DNA from: Oscillospiraceae bacterium
Lineage (GTDB): Bacteria > Bacillota_A > Clostridia > Oscillospirales > Oscillospiraceae
Assembly: GCA_016302015.1 (NCBI GenBank)
Contig: JAEDOJ010000092.1
Coordinates: 1-6,336 of the forward strand
Reading direction: 5' to 3'
DNA: 6,336 nt
Positions 1 to 6,336 of this stretch are shown one piece after another. The notes beneath the pieces were generated by a model that saw nothing but the letters and a program-made list of their open reading frames with translations, made no database searches and was not told the DNA's origin. Numbering within the stretch: the first letter of the stretch is position 1; every line of letters begins with the position of its first letter. Made by a program: the position numbers and the translations under genes.

Positions 1-1689
1 GGAAAGGAAAGCATCATTGCGCCCCTGTTCAAAATGCTGGAGGCAATGTTTGACCTGTTTGTTCCCATTGTGGTGGCCTACATGATCGATGAGGGCATCG
101 GGAGCGGAGAAACCGGCGTGATTGCAGGGTGCTGCCTTTTGCTCATTGCGCTGGCGCTGATTGGCCTTCTGTGCAGCTTCGTGGCCCAGTATTTTGCGGC
201 CAAAGCCGCCACCGGCTGCTCCGCACGGCTGCGGCATGACCTTTTTGCCCACATCCAGTCCCTGAATGCCTCGGAGCTGGATCAGCTTGGGGCGTCCACC
301 CTGATTACCCGCATGACCAGCGATATCAATCAGGTGCAGAACGGCTTGAATCTCTTCCTGAGGCTGTTTCTCCGAAGCCCCTTTATCGTGCTTGGGGCTA
401 TGGTCATGGCCTTTACCATCCATTGGAAGGCGGCTTTGATCTTTGTTTTCACCATTCCGGTACTTTCTTTGATCATTTTCGGCATCATGCGCCGCACGTC
501 TCCCGGATATCGCCAGATTCAGGGACAATTGGACAAGATTACCGGAGCCACCAGAGAGAATCTTTCCGGCGTCCGTGTGGTCAGAGCCTTTGGTCGGGAA
601 CAGGAGGAAACGGAGGAATTCCGCTGCGCCAATGATCGTCTTGTGAAGCTGCAAACCTCCGTAGGACGGATTTCCGGGCTGATGAATCCCTTTACCTATG
701 TGGTGGTGAACCTTGCCATTGTGGCGATTCTATTTGTAGGCGGCAGGCAGATCCACATGGGGATTCTTTTGTCCGGCAATCTGATCGCACTGGTCAACTA
801 TATGAGTCAGATTCTTGTGGAGCTGGTGAAATTAGCCAATCTGATTGTCTCTCTCAGCAAGGCAACTGCCAGCCTCAGCCGAATTGAGAACGTTCTTGAT
901 ACGCAGCCTTCCATGGAATTAAACGGGAAGGGAACCGGCGCTGACACGGAGGAAGCCGTCCGTTTTGACCATGTATCCCTGACCTATGGAGGAGCCGGGG
1001 AGGAGAGCCTGACGGATATCTCCTTTACTGCCCTCAGGGGACAAACCATCGGCATCATCGGCGGCACCGGCAGCGGCAAGTCCAGTCTGGTGAATCTCAT
1101 CGGAAGGTATTACGACGCCACGGCAGGACAGGTTTCAGTTATGGGTCTGCCGGTGAAGGAATGGGATCGGACTGCCCTGCGTGAAAAGGTGGGCATGGTT
1201 TTGCAGAAAGCCCAACTGTTCCAGGGCACCATTCGCTCCAATTTGCAGTGGGGAAAGGAAGCCGCCACGGATGAGGAGCTTTGGGAGGCGCTGAGATTGG
1301 CGCAGGCGGAGGAGTTTGTTAAATCCAAGCCTCTGGGGCTGGAGGAACCGGTGGAACAGGGCGGGCGAAATCTCTCCGGGGGACAGAAACAGCGGCTGAC
1401 CATTGCCAGAGCCATCGTCTGTCAGCCTGAGATTTTGATTCTGGACGACAGCGCCAGCGCACTGGACTTCGCCACGGATGCGGCGCTGCGAAAGGCGCTT
1501 CGCAGTCTTCCGGCTACGGTGACCGTGTTCATTGTCTCTCAGCGCACCTCCAGTCTGCAGCATGCAGACAAAATTCTGGTCATGGAGGACGGTGTTCTTG
1601 CGGATCAGGGAACTCATGAAGAACTGCTGAACCGTTGCCCCATCTATCGGGAAATCCATGAATGCCAGTTCCGAAAGGAGGAGGCGTAG
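1..1689 (+). CDS. Heterodimeric ABC exporter, degenerate-site half (TM287/BmrC/LmrC-like), 5'-partial
   Basis: This is a membrane half-transporter that should pair with the next gene product to export hydrophobic compounds, drugs or peptides using ATP; the substrate cannot be read from sequence. The frame is open to the left edge, and the residues before the ATG at 34 (KESIIAPLFK) read like the usual start of this family, so the true start lies outside the window; 562 residues are visible. The transmembrane domain fills about residues 10-290 with six hydrophobic segments. The ATPase domain follows, with Walker A GGTGSGKS (354-361), Q-loop VLQKAQLF, signature LSGGQ (458-462) and Walker B ILILDD. 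The catalytic Glu after Walker B is Asp (483) and the switch His is Gln (514, in VSQRTSS). Both changes are known from the degenerate subunit of heterodimeric exporters such as TM287. The stop overlaps the next start. The call is very sure as an ABC exporter and strong as the degenerate partner. Confidence 0.95.
   Translation, partial: GKESIIAPLFKMLEAMFDLFVPIVVAYMIDEGIGSGETGVIAGCCLLLIALALIGLLCSFVAQYFAAKAATGCSARLRHDLFAHIQSLNASELDQLGASTLITRMTSDINQVQNGLNLFLRLFLRSPFIVLGAMVMAFTIHWKAALIFVFTIPVLSLIIFGIMRRTSPGYRQIQGQLDKITGATRENLSGVRVVRAFGREQEETEEFRCANDRLVKLQTSVGRISGLMNPFTYVVVNLAIVAILFVGGRQIHMGILLSGNLIALVNYMSQILVELVKLANLIVSLSKATASLSRIENVLDTQPSMELNGKGTGADTEEAVRFDHVSLTYGGAGEESLTDISFTALRGQTIGIIGGTGSGKSSLVNLIGRYYDATAGQVSVMGLPVKEWDRTALREKVGMVLQKAQLFQGTIRSNLQWGKEAATDEELWEALRLAQAEEFVKSKPLGLEEPVEQGGRNLSGGQKQRLTIARAIVCQPEILILDDSASALDFATDAALRKALRSLPATVTVFIVSQRTSSLQHADKILVMEDGVLADQGTHEELLNRCPIYREIHECQFRKEEA
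1674..1684 (+). promoter_or_regulatory. Ribosome binding site for the second exporter gene
   Basis: AAAGGAGGAGG lies inside the last codons of the first exporter gene and ends 4 bases before the GTG at 1689. It decides the start: the in-frame ATG at 1662 lies upstream of this site, so starting there would translate the Shine-Dalgarno region itself (PVPKGGGV), which does not look like the family's N-terminus. The TAGTG arrangement, where stop and start share one G, suggests translational coupling of the two subunits. Confidence 0.85.
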
Positions 1690-3434
1690 TGAAAAAATAC
1701 AATTCTTCCAATCGCCAGCTCCTGAGACGGGTGCTGCAATACATCGGCTCTGAGAAAAAATGGGTGGGCTTCAGCCTGATTTGCGGCGCACTTGCCGTGG
1801 TTGCCCAACTGCTGACGCCGATCTTCATCGGTAACGCCATTGACTGTATGCTGGGAGCGGGACAGGTTCGCTGGCGGGGCGTCCTCACCGCAATTGTCCT
1901 GATTCTGGTCATGACCGGACTGTCCGCCCTGGTGCAGTGGCTCATGTCCCTGTGTAACAATCGGATTGTGTTCCGGGTGTCCCGGGAGCTGCGGAATGAC
2001 GCGGTTGAAAAAATCCAGCGGCTGCCGCTGAAATATCTGGACGGTCATCCCACCGGGGATCTGGTGAGCCGGGTTATTGCGGACGTGGACACCTTTGCCG
2101 ACGGCCTGCTCATGGGCTTTACCCAGCTCTTTACCGGGGTGCTGACCATCCTCTGCACCCTTGGGTTTATGCTCTCGGTGAATCTGCTGGTCACTCTGGT
2201 TGTGGTGATCCTCACGCCGTTGAGCCTGTTTGTGGCGGGGTTTATTTCCAAACGCACCTATAAATATTTTCAGAAACAAAATCAGGTGCGGGGCGCCCAA
2301 ACTGCCATGATCAATGAACAGATTGAGGGCATGAAGGTGGTACAGGCCTTCGGTCACGAGAAACGCAGTCTGGAGGACTTCGAAACTCTGAACGAGGAGC
2401 TGCGAAAGACCAGCCTGAAGGCGGTATTCTTTTCCAGCCTGACCAATCCTTCCACCAGACTGGTCAACAATATTGTCTATGCCTGTGTGGGTCTGGCGGG
2501 GGCGTTGTATGCCGTCTCCGGCGGCGTGACCATCGGTCAGTTGTCTGTATTCCTCAGCTATGCCAGCCAGTATGCCAAGCCCTTTAACGAGATTTCCGGC
2601 ATTGTGACGGAGCTTCAGAATTCTCTTGCCTGTGCCTCCAGAATCTTTGAATTGCTGGACGAAGAAGAGGAACCGGAGGAAGAAAAAACAGAACTCACCT
2701 GCGACGGCCATGTGGAGCTGGAGCACGTTGCTTTTCGGTATGTGGAAGATCGTCCTCTGATTGAAAATCTCTCGTTGCATGTAAAGCCCGGTCAGAGGAT
2801 CGCCATCGTCGGCCCTACAGGCTGCGGAAAGACCACATTGATCAATCTGTTGATGCGGTTCTATGATGTCCGGGCGGGGAAAATCTCCGTGGCGGGGGAA
2901 AATATCCGGAATGTGACCCGTCATTCTCTGCGGAGAAGCTACGGTATGGTTCTGCAGGACACCTGGCTCAGATCGGGGACGATCCGGGAAAATATCGCCT
3001 ACGGAAAGCCGGATGCCACGGAGGAGGAGATCGTTGCCGCCGCCAAAGCCGCCCATGCCCACAGCTTTATCCGCAGGCTTCCGGAAGGCTACCGGACGGT
3101 CATCGGGGAGGACGGAGGGAACCTTTCTCAGGGACAAAAACAGCTTCTGTGCATTGCCCGGGTGATGCTCTGCCTGCCGCCTATGCTGATTCTGGACGAG
3201 GCGACCAGCTCCATTGACACCCGGACGGAAATGAAGATTCAGTCTGCCTTTGCTCAGATGATGCAGGGGAGAACCAGCTTTATCGTAGCCCACCGCCTGT
3301 CCACCATCCGGGAGGCGGATGTGATTCTTGTGATGAAGGACGGAAAGGTGATCGAGCAGGGCAGTCACGAACAGCTTCTGAAGAAAAAAGGCTTCTATTT
3401 TACACTTTATAACAGTCAATTTACAAAAAGTTAA
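1689..3434 (+). CDS. Heterodimeric ABC exporter, catalytic half (TM288/BmrD/LmrD-like)
   Basis: This is the second half-transporter, 581 residues from the GTG start, a normal length for the family. The GTG was chosen over the ATG at 1662 because a strong AGGAGG-type site sits directly before it. The N-terminal part (about residues 15-310) carries six hydrophobic segments. An acidic linker (LLDEEEEPEEEK) leads into the ATPase domain: Walker A GPTGCGKT (Lys381), Q-loop VLQDTWL, signature LSQGQ (479-483), Walker B with catalytic Glu504 (ILDEATSS), and switch His535 (VAHRLST). The catalytic residues are intact but the signature deviates at its third position. In heterodimers of the TM287/288 type, this deviant signature faces the degenerate site of the partner, while this protein's Walker motifs and the partner's LSGGQ form the working site. 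It is an integral membrane protein, very probably co-translated with the preceding gene. Exported substrate is unknown; multidrug or peptide export are the usual guesses. Confidence 0.96.
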   Translation: MKKYNSSNRQLLRRVLQYIGSEKKWVGFSLICGALAVVAQLLTPIFIGNAIDCMLGAGQVRWRGVLTAIVLILVMTGLSALVQWLMSLCNNRIVFRVSRELRNDAVEKIQRLPLKYLDGHPTGDLVSRVIADVDTFADGLLMGFTQLFTGVLTILCTLGFMLSVNLLVTLVVVILTPLSLFVAGFISKRTYKYFQKQNQVRGAQTAMINEQIEGMKVVQAFGHEKRSLEDFETLNEELRKTSLKAVFFSSLTNPSTRLVNNIVYACVGLAGALYAVSGGVTIGQLSVFLSYASQYAKPFNEISGIVTELQNSLACASRIFELLDEEEEPEEEKTELTCDGHVELEHVAFRYVEDRPLIENLSLHVKPGQRIAIVGPTGCGKTTLINLLMRFYDVRAGKISVAGENIRNVTRHSLRRSYGMVLQDTWLRSGTIRENIAYGKPDATEEEIVAAAKAAHAHSFIRRLPEGYRTVIGEDGGNLSQGQKQLLCIARVMLCLPPMLILDEATSSIDTRTEMKIQSAFAQMMQGRTSFIVAHRLSTIREADVILVMKDGKVIEQGSHEQLLKKKGFYFTLYNSQFTKS

Positions 3435-3462
3435 TTGACCTGTTCCGAAAATATGATATACT
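3435..3462 (+). promoter_or_regulatory. Sigma-A-type promoter for the alcohol dehydrogenase gene
   Basis: TTGACC (3435-3440) and TATACT (3457-3462) are separated by 16 bases, giving five of six matches to each vegetative consensus box. The -35 box starts at the base directly after the TAA of the exporter gene. The 3' end of that gene (about 3395-3434) is rich in A and T, including ACAAAAAG, and could act as an UP element. Transcription would begin near 3469 and give a leader of about 40 bases. I see no terminator before it, so some read-through from the exporter genes is possible. Confidence 0.7.
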
Positions 3463-3471
3463 GGTAATAAC

Positions 3472-3488
3472 GTGATACAAAGGATCAC
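3472..3488 (+). repeat. Short inverted repeat at the predicted transcript 5' end
   Basis: GTGAT (3472-3476) and ATCAC (3484-3488) are perfect inverted arms separated by 7 bases. They lie just downstream of the predicted transcription start. They could be a small operator or a weak 5' stem-loop, but five base pairs are easily found by chance. They match neither the Rex nor the cre consensus. Confidence 0.25.
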
Positions 3489-3497
3489 AATTCTTTC

Positions 3498-3503
3498 AGG
3501 AGG
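3498..3503 (+). promoter_or_regulatory. Ribosome binding site fixing the dehydrogenase start
   Basis: A perfect AGGAGG lies 7 bases before the ATG at 3511. It rules out the in-frame GTG at 3472, which lies upstream of the site and would add 13 residues that FucO proteins do not have. Confidence 0.9.
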
Positions 3504-3510
3504 TACTATC

Positions 3511-4656
3511 ATGGCAGTCAATCGTTTTGTCCTCAATGCAATTTCTTATCACGGCAAGGGTGCGATTCAGGAAATCCCCGGCATCGTCGCCGCCAAGGGC
3601 TTTAAGAAAGCGTTCATTGCTTCCGACCCTGATCTGGTGAAGTTCAACGTGACGAAGAAGGTTACGGATCTTCTGGACGCCAACGGCATGGACTATGAGG
3701 TCTACTCCAACATCAAGCCCAACCCCACTATTGAAAATGTACAGTGCGGTGTGGAGGCCTATAAGGCTTCCGGCGCCGATTACATGATTACCATCGGCGG
3801 CGGCTCCTCCATGGACACCGGCAAGGCCATCGGTATCATCATCAATAACCCGGAGTTTGCGGATGTCCGGTCTCTGGAGGGCGTTGCCCCCACCAAGAAC
3901 CCCACGGTTTATACCATTGCCGTTCCCACCACCGCAGGTACCGCTGCGGAAGCCACCATCAATTACGTCATTACCGACGTGGAGCGGAAGCGGAAGTTTG
4001 TCTGCGTGGATACCAACGATATTCCCAATGTTGCCGTGGTTGATCCCGATATGATGGCTACCATGCCCAAGGGCCTGACCGCTTCCACCGGCATGGACGC
4101 TCTGACCCATGCCATCGAGGGCTATACCACCAAGGCAGCCTGGGCGCTGGCGGACTGCCTGGATCTGGAAGCCATTCGTCTGATCTCCGCAAACCTGCGG
4201 AAGGCAGTTAACAACGATCCCGAGGGTCGTGAAGGCATGGCTTTGGGTCAGTTTGTCACCGGCATGGCGTTCTCCAACGTTGGTCTGGGCATTGCCCATT
4301 CCATGGCTCATACCCTGGGCGCAGTCTATGACACACCCCACGGCGTTGCCTGCGCCATGATGCTGCCCATCGTTATGGAGTTCAATCAGGAAGCTACCGG
4401 CGAGAAGTACAAGAACATCGCCGAAGCCATGGGCGTGGATACCACCGGTATGGATCAGGCAGCCTACCGCAAGGCGGCCATCGACGCAGTCCGTCAGCTT
4501 TCTGTTGACGTGGGCATTCCTACCAAGCTGGAGAAGCTGAAGGAAGAGGATCTGGACTTCCTGGCTCAGTCCGCCGCCGCGGACGCCTGCACCCCCGGCA
4601 ACCCCAAGGAAGCCACCATCGACGACTATAAGGCCATGTTCCGCAAGCTGATGTAA
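3511..4656 (+). CDS. fucO: Iron-dependent alcohol dehydrogenase, lactaldehyde reductase (FucO) type
   Basis: This cytosolic, NAD-linked group III alcohol dehydrogenase is expected to interconvert L-lactaldehyde and L-1,2-propanediol, or related short aldehydes and alcohols, to reoxidise NADH in fermentation. Its 381 residues match E. coli FucO (about 382) and align from memory almost without gaps, including NNPEFADVRSLEG, PTTAGTAAE and GFSNVGLG-like blocks. The nucleotide-binding GGGS is at 96-99. Asp39, which favours NAD over NADP in FucO, is present. All four iron ligands are in place and at the same numbers: Asp196, His200, His263 and His277. His267 and the substrate-pocket residues Asn151, Phe254 and Leu259 also match. 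The gene has its own promoter and terminator and no fucose, rhamnose or microcompartment genes beside it, so the in vivo substrate is uncertain. By my count 24 of 25 lysines are AAG, suggesting high expression. The family call is very sure; the FucO substrate assignment is probable, with a general ethanol or propanediol dehydrogenase as the alternative. Confidence 0.95.
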   Translation: MAVNRFVLNAISYHGKGAIQEIPGIVAAKGFKKAFIASDPDLVKFNVTKKVTDLLDANGMDYEVYSNIKPNPTIENVQCGVEAYKASGADYMITIGGGSSMDTGKAIGIIINNPEFADVRSLEGVAPTKNPTVYTIAVPTTAGTAAEATINYVITDVERKRKFVCVDTNDIPNVAVVDPDMMATMPKGLTASTGMDALTHAIEGYTTKAAWALADCLDLEAIRLISANLRKAVNNDPEGREGMALGQFVTGMAFSNVGLGIAHSMAHTLGAVYDTPHGVACAMMLPIVMEFNQEATGEKYKNIAEAMGVDTTGMDQAAYRKAAIDAVRQLSVDVGIPTKLEKLKEEDLDFLAQSAAADACTPGNPKEATIDDYKAMFRKLM

Positions 4657-4668
4657 GCGTTTCATCAT

Positions 4669-4706
4669 GCCGCACAGGTTGAAAACAGCCTGTGCGGCTG
4701 TTTTCT
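4669..4706 (+). terminator. Intrinsic terminator after the dehydrogenase gene
   Basis: GCCGCACAGG (4669-4678) pairs perfectly with CCTGTGCGGC (4689-4698). A T-A and a G-U pair can extend the stem inward, leaving a six-base GAAAAC loop. A T-rich tail with four T in a row (4701-4704) follows. It begins 13 bases after the stop codon. No comparable T-run appears on the other side, so it should act on + strand transcripts only. It separates the dehydrogenase from smc. Confidence 0.92.
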
Positions 4707-4736
4707 GCCCGGGGATGGATAAATTGCGGATTTGAC

Positions 4737-4765
4737 TTGCAATTTGACGAAAGATTTGGTAAAAT
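4737..4765 (+). promoter_or_regulatory. Probable extended -10 promoter for smc
   Basis: TAAAAT (4760-4765) is preceded by TG one base upstream (4757-4758), which is an extended -10 element. A modest -35 match, TTGCAA (4737-4742), lies 17 bases upstream of the -10. Two better -35-like boxes, TTGACT (4732-4737) and TTGACG (4744-4749), are badly spaced for this -10. TTGACG with a TAATAA at 4765-4770 (15-base spacer) is an alternative. Since a strong terminator lies just before, smc needs a promoter in this 92-base stretch, but the exact boxes are uncertain. Confidence 0.5.
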
Positions 4766-4783
4766 AATAAGCTGAAATACAAT

Positions 4784-4788
4784 AGGAG
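4784..4788 (+). promoter_or_regulatory. Ribosome binding site for smc
   Basis: AGGAG ends 10 bases before the ATG at 4799. This is slightly longer than the usual 5-9 base spacing, and the spacer is A/T-rich. It suggests moderate translation compared with the perfect site before the dehydrogenase. Confidence 0.7.
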
Positions 4789-4798
4789 TATTATATAG

Positions 4799-6336
4799 AT
4801 GCATCTTAAACAACTTGAAATTCAGGGCTTTAAATCCTTCCCTGACAAGACGGTTGTCAGCTTTGGCAGCGACATTACTGCCATCGTCGGCCCCAACGGC
4901 AGCGGAAAATCCAATATTTCAGACGCCATCCGCTGGGTCATGGGCGAGCAGAGCAGTCGTTCCCTCCGTGGGCAGAAGATGGAGGATGTGATTTTCGGCG
5001 GCACGGAAAAGCGTTCTCAGGTGGGCTTTGCGGAAGCCACCCTGATTCTGGACAACTCCGACCGGGCGCTGCGTTATGACGCGGATGAAATCATGGTCAC
5101 CCGCCGGTACTACCGTTCCGGTGAAGGAGAATACTATATAAATAAGCAATCCGTCCGTCTGAGAGATATTAACGAGCTGTTCATGGATACCGGCCTTGGC
5201 CGGGAGGGCTACTCCAATATCAGTCAGGGACGCATTGACGAAATTCTCTCTGTGAAGAGTGTGGATCGCCGGGAAATTTTTGAGGAAGCGGCGGGTATTT
5301 CCAAGTACCGTCACCGGAAGGAGGAGACCGAGCGCCGCCTTGCCAATACCCAGGACAATCTGATGCGAATCGGAGATAAGATTTCCGAACTGGAATTACA
5401 GGTGGAGCCCCTGCGGGAACAGTCTGAGAAGGCGAAAAAATTTCTGGCATTTCGGGAAGAATTAAAGGGCGTGGAGGTTGCCGTCTGGCTGCATACCCTT
5501 GACAAGCTGTCTGCCACAGCCAGAAAGGCGGAGGAGGACTACCGAAGCGCCGCTTTCATTCTCCAGCAGGAGCATACGGCGTTGGACCAGCTCTATGTTA
5601 CCGGAGAAAATCTGACCTTTGATCTTCATAACCGGGATTTGCGGATCGACCAGCTTCGGGAGCAGATTTCCCAGAGCGAGGGGGAGGCGCAGTCCGTGCA
5701 GAGCGCCATTGCGGTTCTGGAGACCAACAGCGGCAACTGCCTTGCCAATATCAACCGGGTGAAAACGGAGCTGGCGGAGCAGGAGAGCCGCAGCAGCGGC
5801 ATTGACGCCCAGATTCAGACCCTGGAAGACCGGGTTGCGGAAATTGTTTCCCAATTGGATGATTTGAAAGCAGACCTTGCGGAAGCCGAGAGGGAAGGAA
5901 AGCGGCTTGCGGAGTCCTCCGACGGCATGACCAGGCGTTATCTGACGATCCGAAATGAGCAGGAGCGACTGCGAACGGAGCTGTCTGCCAAGCAGGCGGA
6001 TTTGTCCGGCGTGGAGGATGGTCTCCGTCAGAGCGAGGCTCGCAGAGAACAGGTGCAGTCCGACTGTGCCGCCGCCTCTGCCCGTCAGGCGGATGCGGAT
6101 GCCAAAATTCAAACGGTGAGGAAGTCTCTTGCCGAGGCCCGTGAAACGGTTACCGCCGCACAGAATACCATTGCAGGCTACCGTCTGCGGGAGAAAACCC
6201 GGGCACAGCGGCGGGATGACCTGCGAAAGCAGGTTACGGACGCCTCTGTGGAGCTGGACACCGTGATTTCCCGGCTGAAAATGTTCGAGGAAATGGAGCG
6301 GGAATACGAGGGCTTCTCCAAGGCAGTCCGTGTGGT
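4799..6336 (+). CDS. smc: Chromosome segregation protein SMC, 3'-partial
   Basis: This is the N-terminal 512 residues of the condensin ATPase that, as a dimer with ScpA and ScpB, compacts and separates chromosomes from the nucleoid. The start is certain: MHLKQLEIQGFKSF matches the family's first residues (B. subtilis MFLKRLDVIGFKSF). The head domain covers about residues 1-165. It contains Walker A GPNGSGKS (31-38, Lys37), Arg57 in the RSLRG loop at the position of the B. subtilis arginine finger, and the Q-loop Gln143 in ISQG. The conserved FEEAAGISKY block leads into a long coiled-coil arm from about 170 to 500, rich in Glu, Arg, Gln and Ala. The last visible residues (EREYEGFSKAVRV) are the usual lead-in to the hinge domain. 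Hinge, return coil, LSGG signature and Walker B are beyond the edge. The frame is open to the last base with no stop. In many Firmicutes rnc precedes and ftsY follows smc; here the upstream neighbour is an unrelated dehydrogenase unit. Confidence 0.97.
   Translation, partial: MHLKQLEIQGFKSFPDKTVVSFGSDITAIVGPNGSGKSNISDAIRWVMGEQSSRSLRGQKMEDVIFGGTEKRSQVGFAEATLILDNSDRALRYDADEIMVTRRYYRSGEGEYYINKQSVRLRDINELFMDTGLGREGYSNISQGRIDEILSVKSVDRREIFEEAAGISKYRHRKEETERRLANTQDNLMRIGDKISELELQVEPLREQSEKAKKFLAFREELKGVEVAVWLHTLDKLSATARKAEEDYRSAAFILQQEHTALDQLYVTGENLTFDLHNRDLRIDQLREQISQSEGEAQSVQSAIAVLETNSGNCLANINRVKTELAEQESRSSGIDAQIQTLEDRVAEIVSQLDDLKADLAEAEREGKRLAESSDGMTRRYLTIRNEQERLRTELSAKQADLSGVEDGLRQSEARREQVQSDCAAASARQADADAKIQTVRKSLAEARETVTAAQNTIAGYRLREKTRAQRRDDLRKQVTDASVELDTVISRLKMFEEMEREYEGFSKAVRV

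Noticed and set aside
34..36. ATG at 34 as the start of the first exporter gene.
   Set aside because: The frame is open to base 1, the preceding residues fit the family, and no ribosome binding site precedes the ATG. It is an internal Met of a truncated gene.
1447..1542. Loss of catalytic Glu and His in the first ATPase domain as evidence of a decaying gene.
   Set aside because: The frame is intact, and the changes are those normal for the degenerate half of heterodimeric exporters, with compensating residues in the partner.
3472..3474. In-frame GTG as the dehydrogenase start.
   Set aside because: It lies at the predicted transcript 5' end with no room for a ribosome binding site, while AGGAGG and ATG at 3511 are well placed and match FucO length.
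3435..3510. Possible Rex or CcpA (cre) operator before the dehydrogenase.
   Set aside because: Neither TTGTTAA-N4-TTAACAA nor the cre consensus can be aligned; the best cre-like alignment, around the CG at 3471-3472, misses several fixed positions.
1644..3536. A 630-codon open frame on the minus strand covering the whole second exporter gene.
   Set aside because: It is antisense to a gene with complete ABC exporter motifs. Its translation is rich in His, Gln and Arg with no recognisable domain, as expected from the reverse complement of GC-rich codons.
3496..4782. A 428-codon open frame on the minus strand opposite the dehydrogenase gene.
   Set aside because: It is Gly/His-rich shadow sequence created by the strong codon bias of the real gene, and it runs through the terminator. 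No domain is visible.
5462..6112. A 216-codon open frame on the minus strand opposite smc.
   Set aside because: It has no recognisable motif and lies entirely opposite a well-supported coiled-coil coding region.
1..6336. Novel defence system, mobile element, CRISPR array or non-coding RNA.
   Set aside because: All sizeable stretches are accounted for by four recognisable genes. The gaps are 76 and 142 bases and hold promoter, ribosome binding and terminator signals only. No direct repeat array or integrase-like sequence was seen.

Overview
The window is ordinary chromosomal DNA. It looks like an anaerobic, moderately GC-rich Firmicute of the Clostridia (gut Oscillospirales type). That placement is inference. 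It rests on Gram-positive style AGGAGG ribosome binding sites, a B. subtilis-type SMC protein, a TM287/288 (BmrCD/LmrCD)-type exporter pair and a fermentative iron alcohol dehydrogenase. All four genes are on the + strand and fill nearly the whole window. I see no RNA genes, mobile elements, CRISPR arrays or long non-coding stretches.

Region 1 (1-3434) holds two overlapping ABC exporter genes. The first is cut by the left window edge. Its TAG stop shares its G with the GTG start of the second gene. The two nucleotide-binding domains are complementary: the first has lost the catalytic glutamate (Asp instead) and the switch histidine (Gln instead) but keeps a perfect LSGGQ. The second keeps Glu and His but has LSQGQ. 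This is the signature of a heterodimeric exporter with one active and one degenerate ATP site, so the two products should form one transporter.

Region 2 (3435-4706) is a self-contained transcription unit. A sigma-A-like promoter begins at the base after the exporter stop codon. It is followed by a short leader with a good ribosome binding site, a FucO-like (lactaldehyde reductase / propanediol oxidoreductase) gene with all metal ligands present, and a strong intrinsic terminator. Its nearly exclusive AAG lysine usage contrasts sharply with the exporter gene and suggests high expression.

Region 3 (4707-6336) holds a short promoter region and the first 512 codons of smc (chromosome condensin). 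The window ends in the first coiled-coil arm, at about the point where the hinge domain should begin. The three units look functionally independent: export, redox balance and chromosome organisation.

I looked for an undescribed system and did not find one. The points most worth a second look are the split ATP-site chemistry of the exporter, the expression signals of the dehydrogenase, and a terminator whose loop can pair with its own U-tract.
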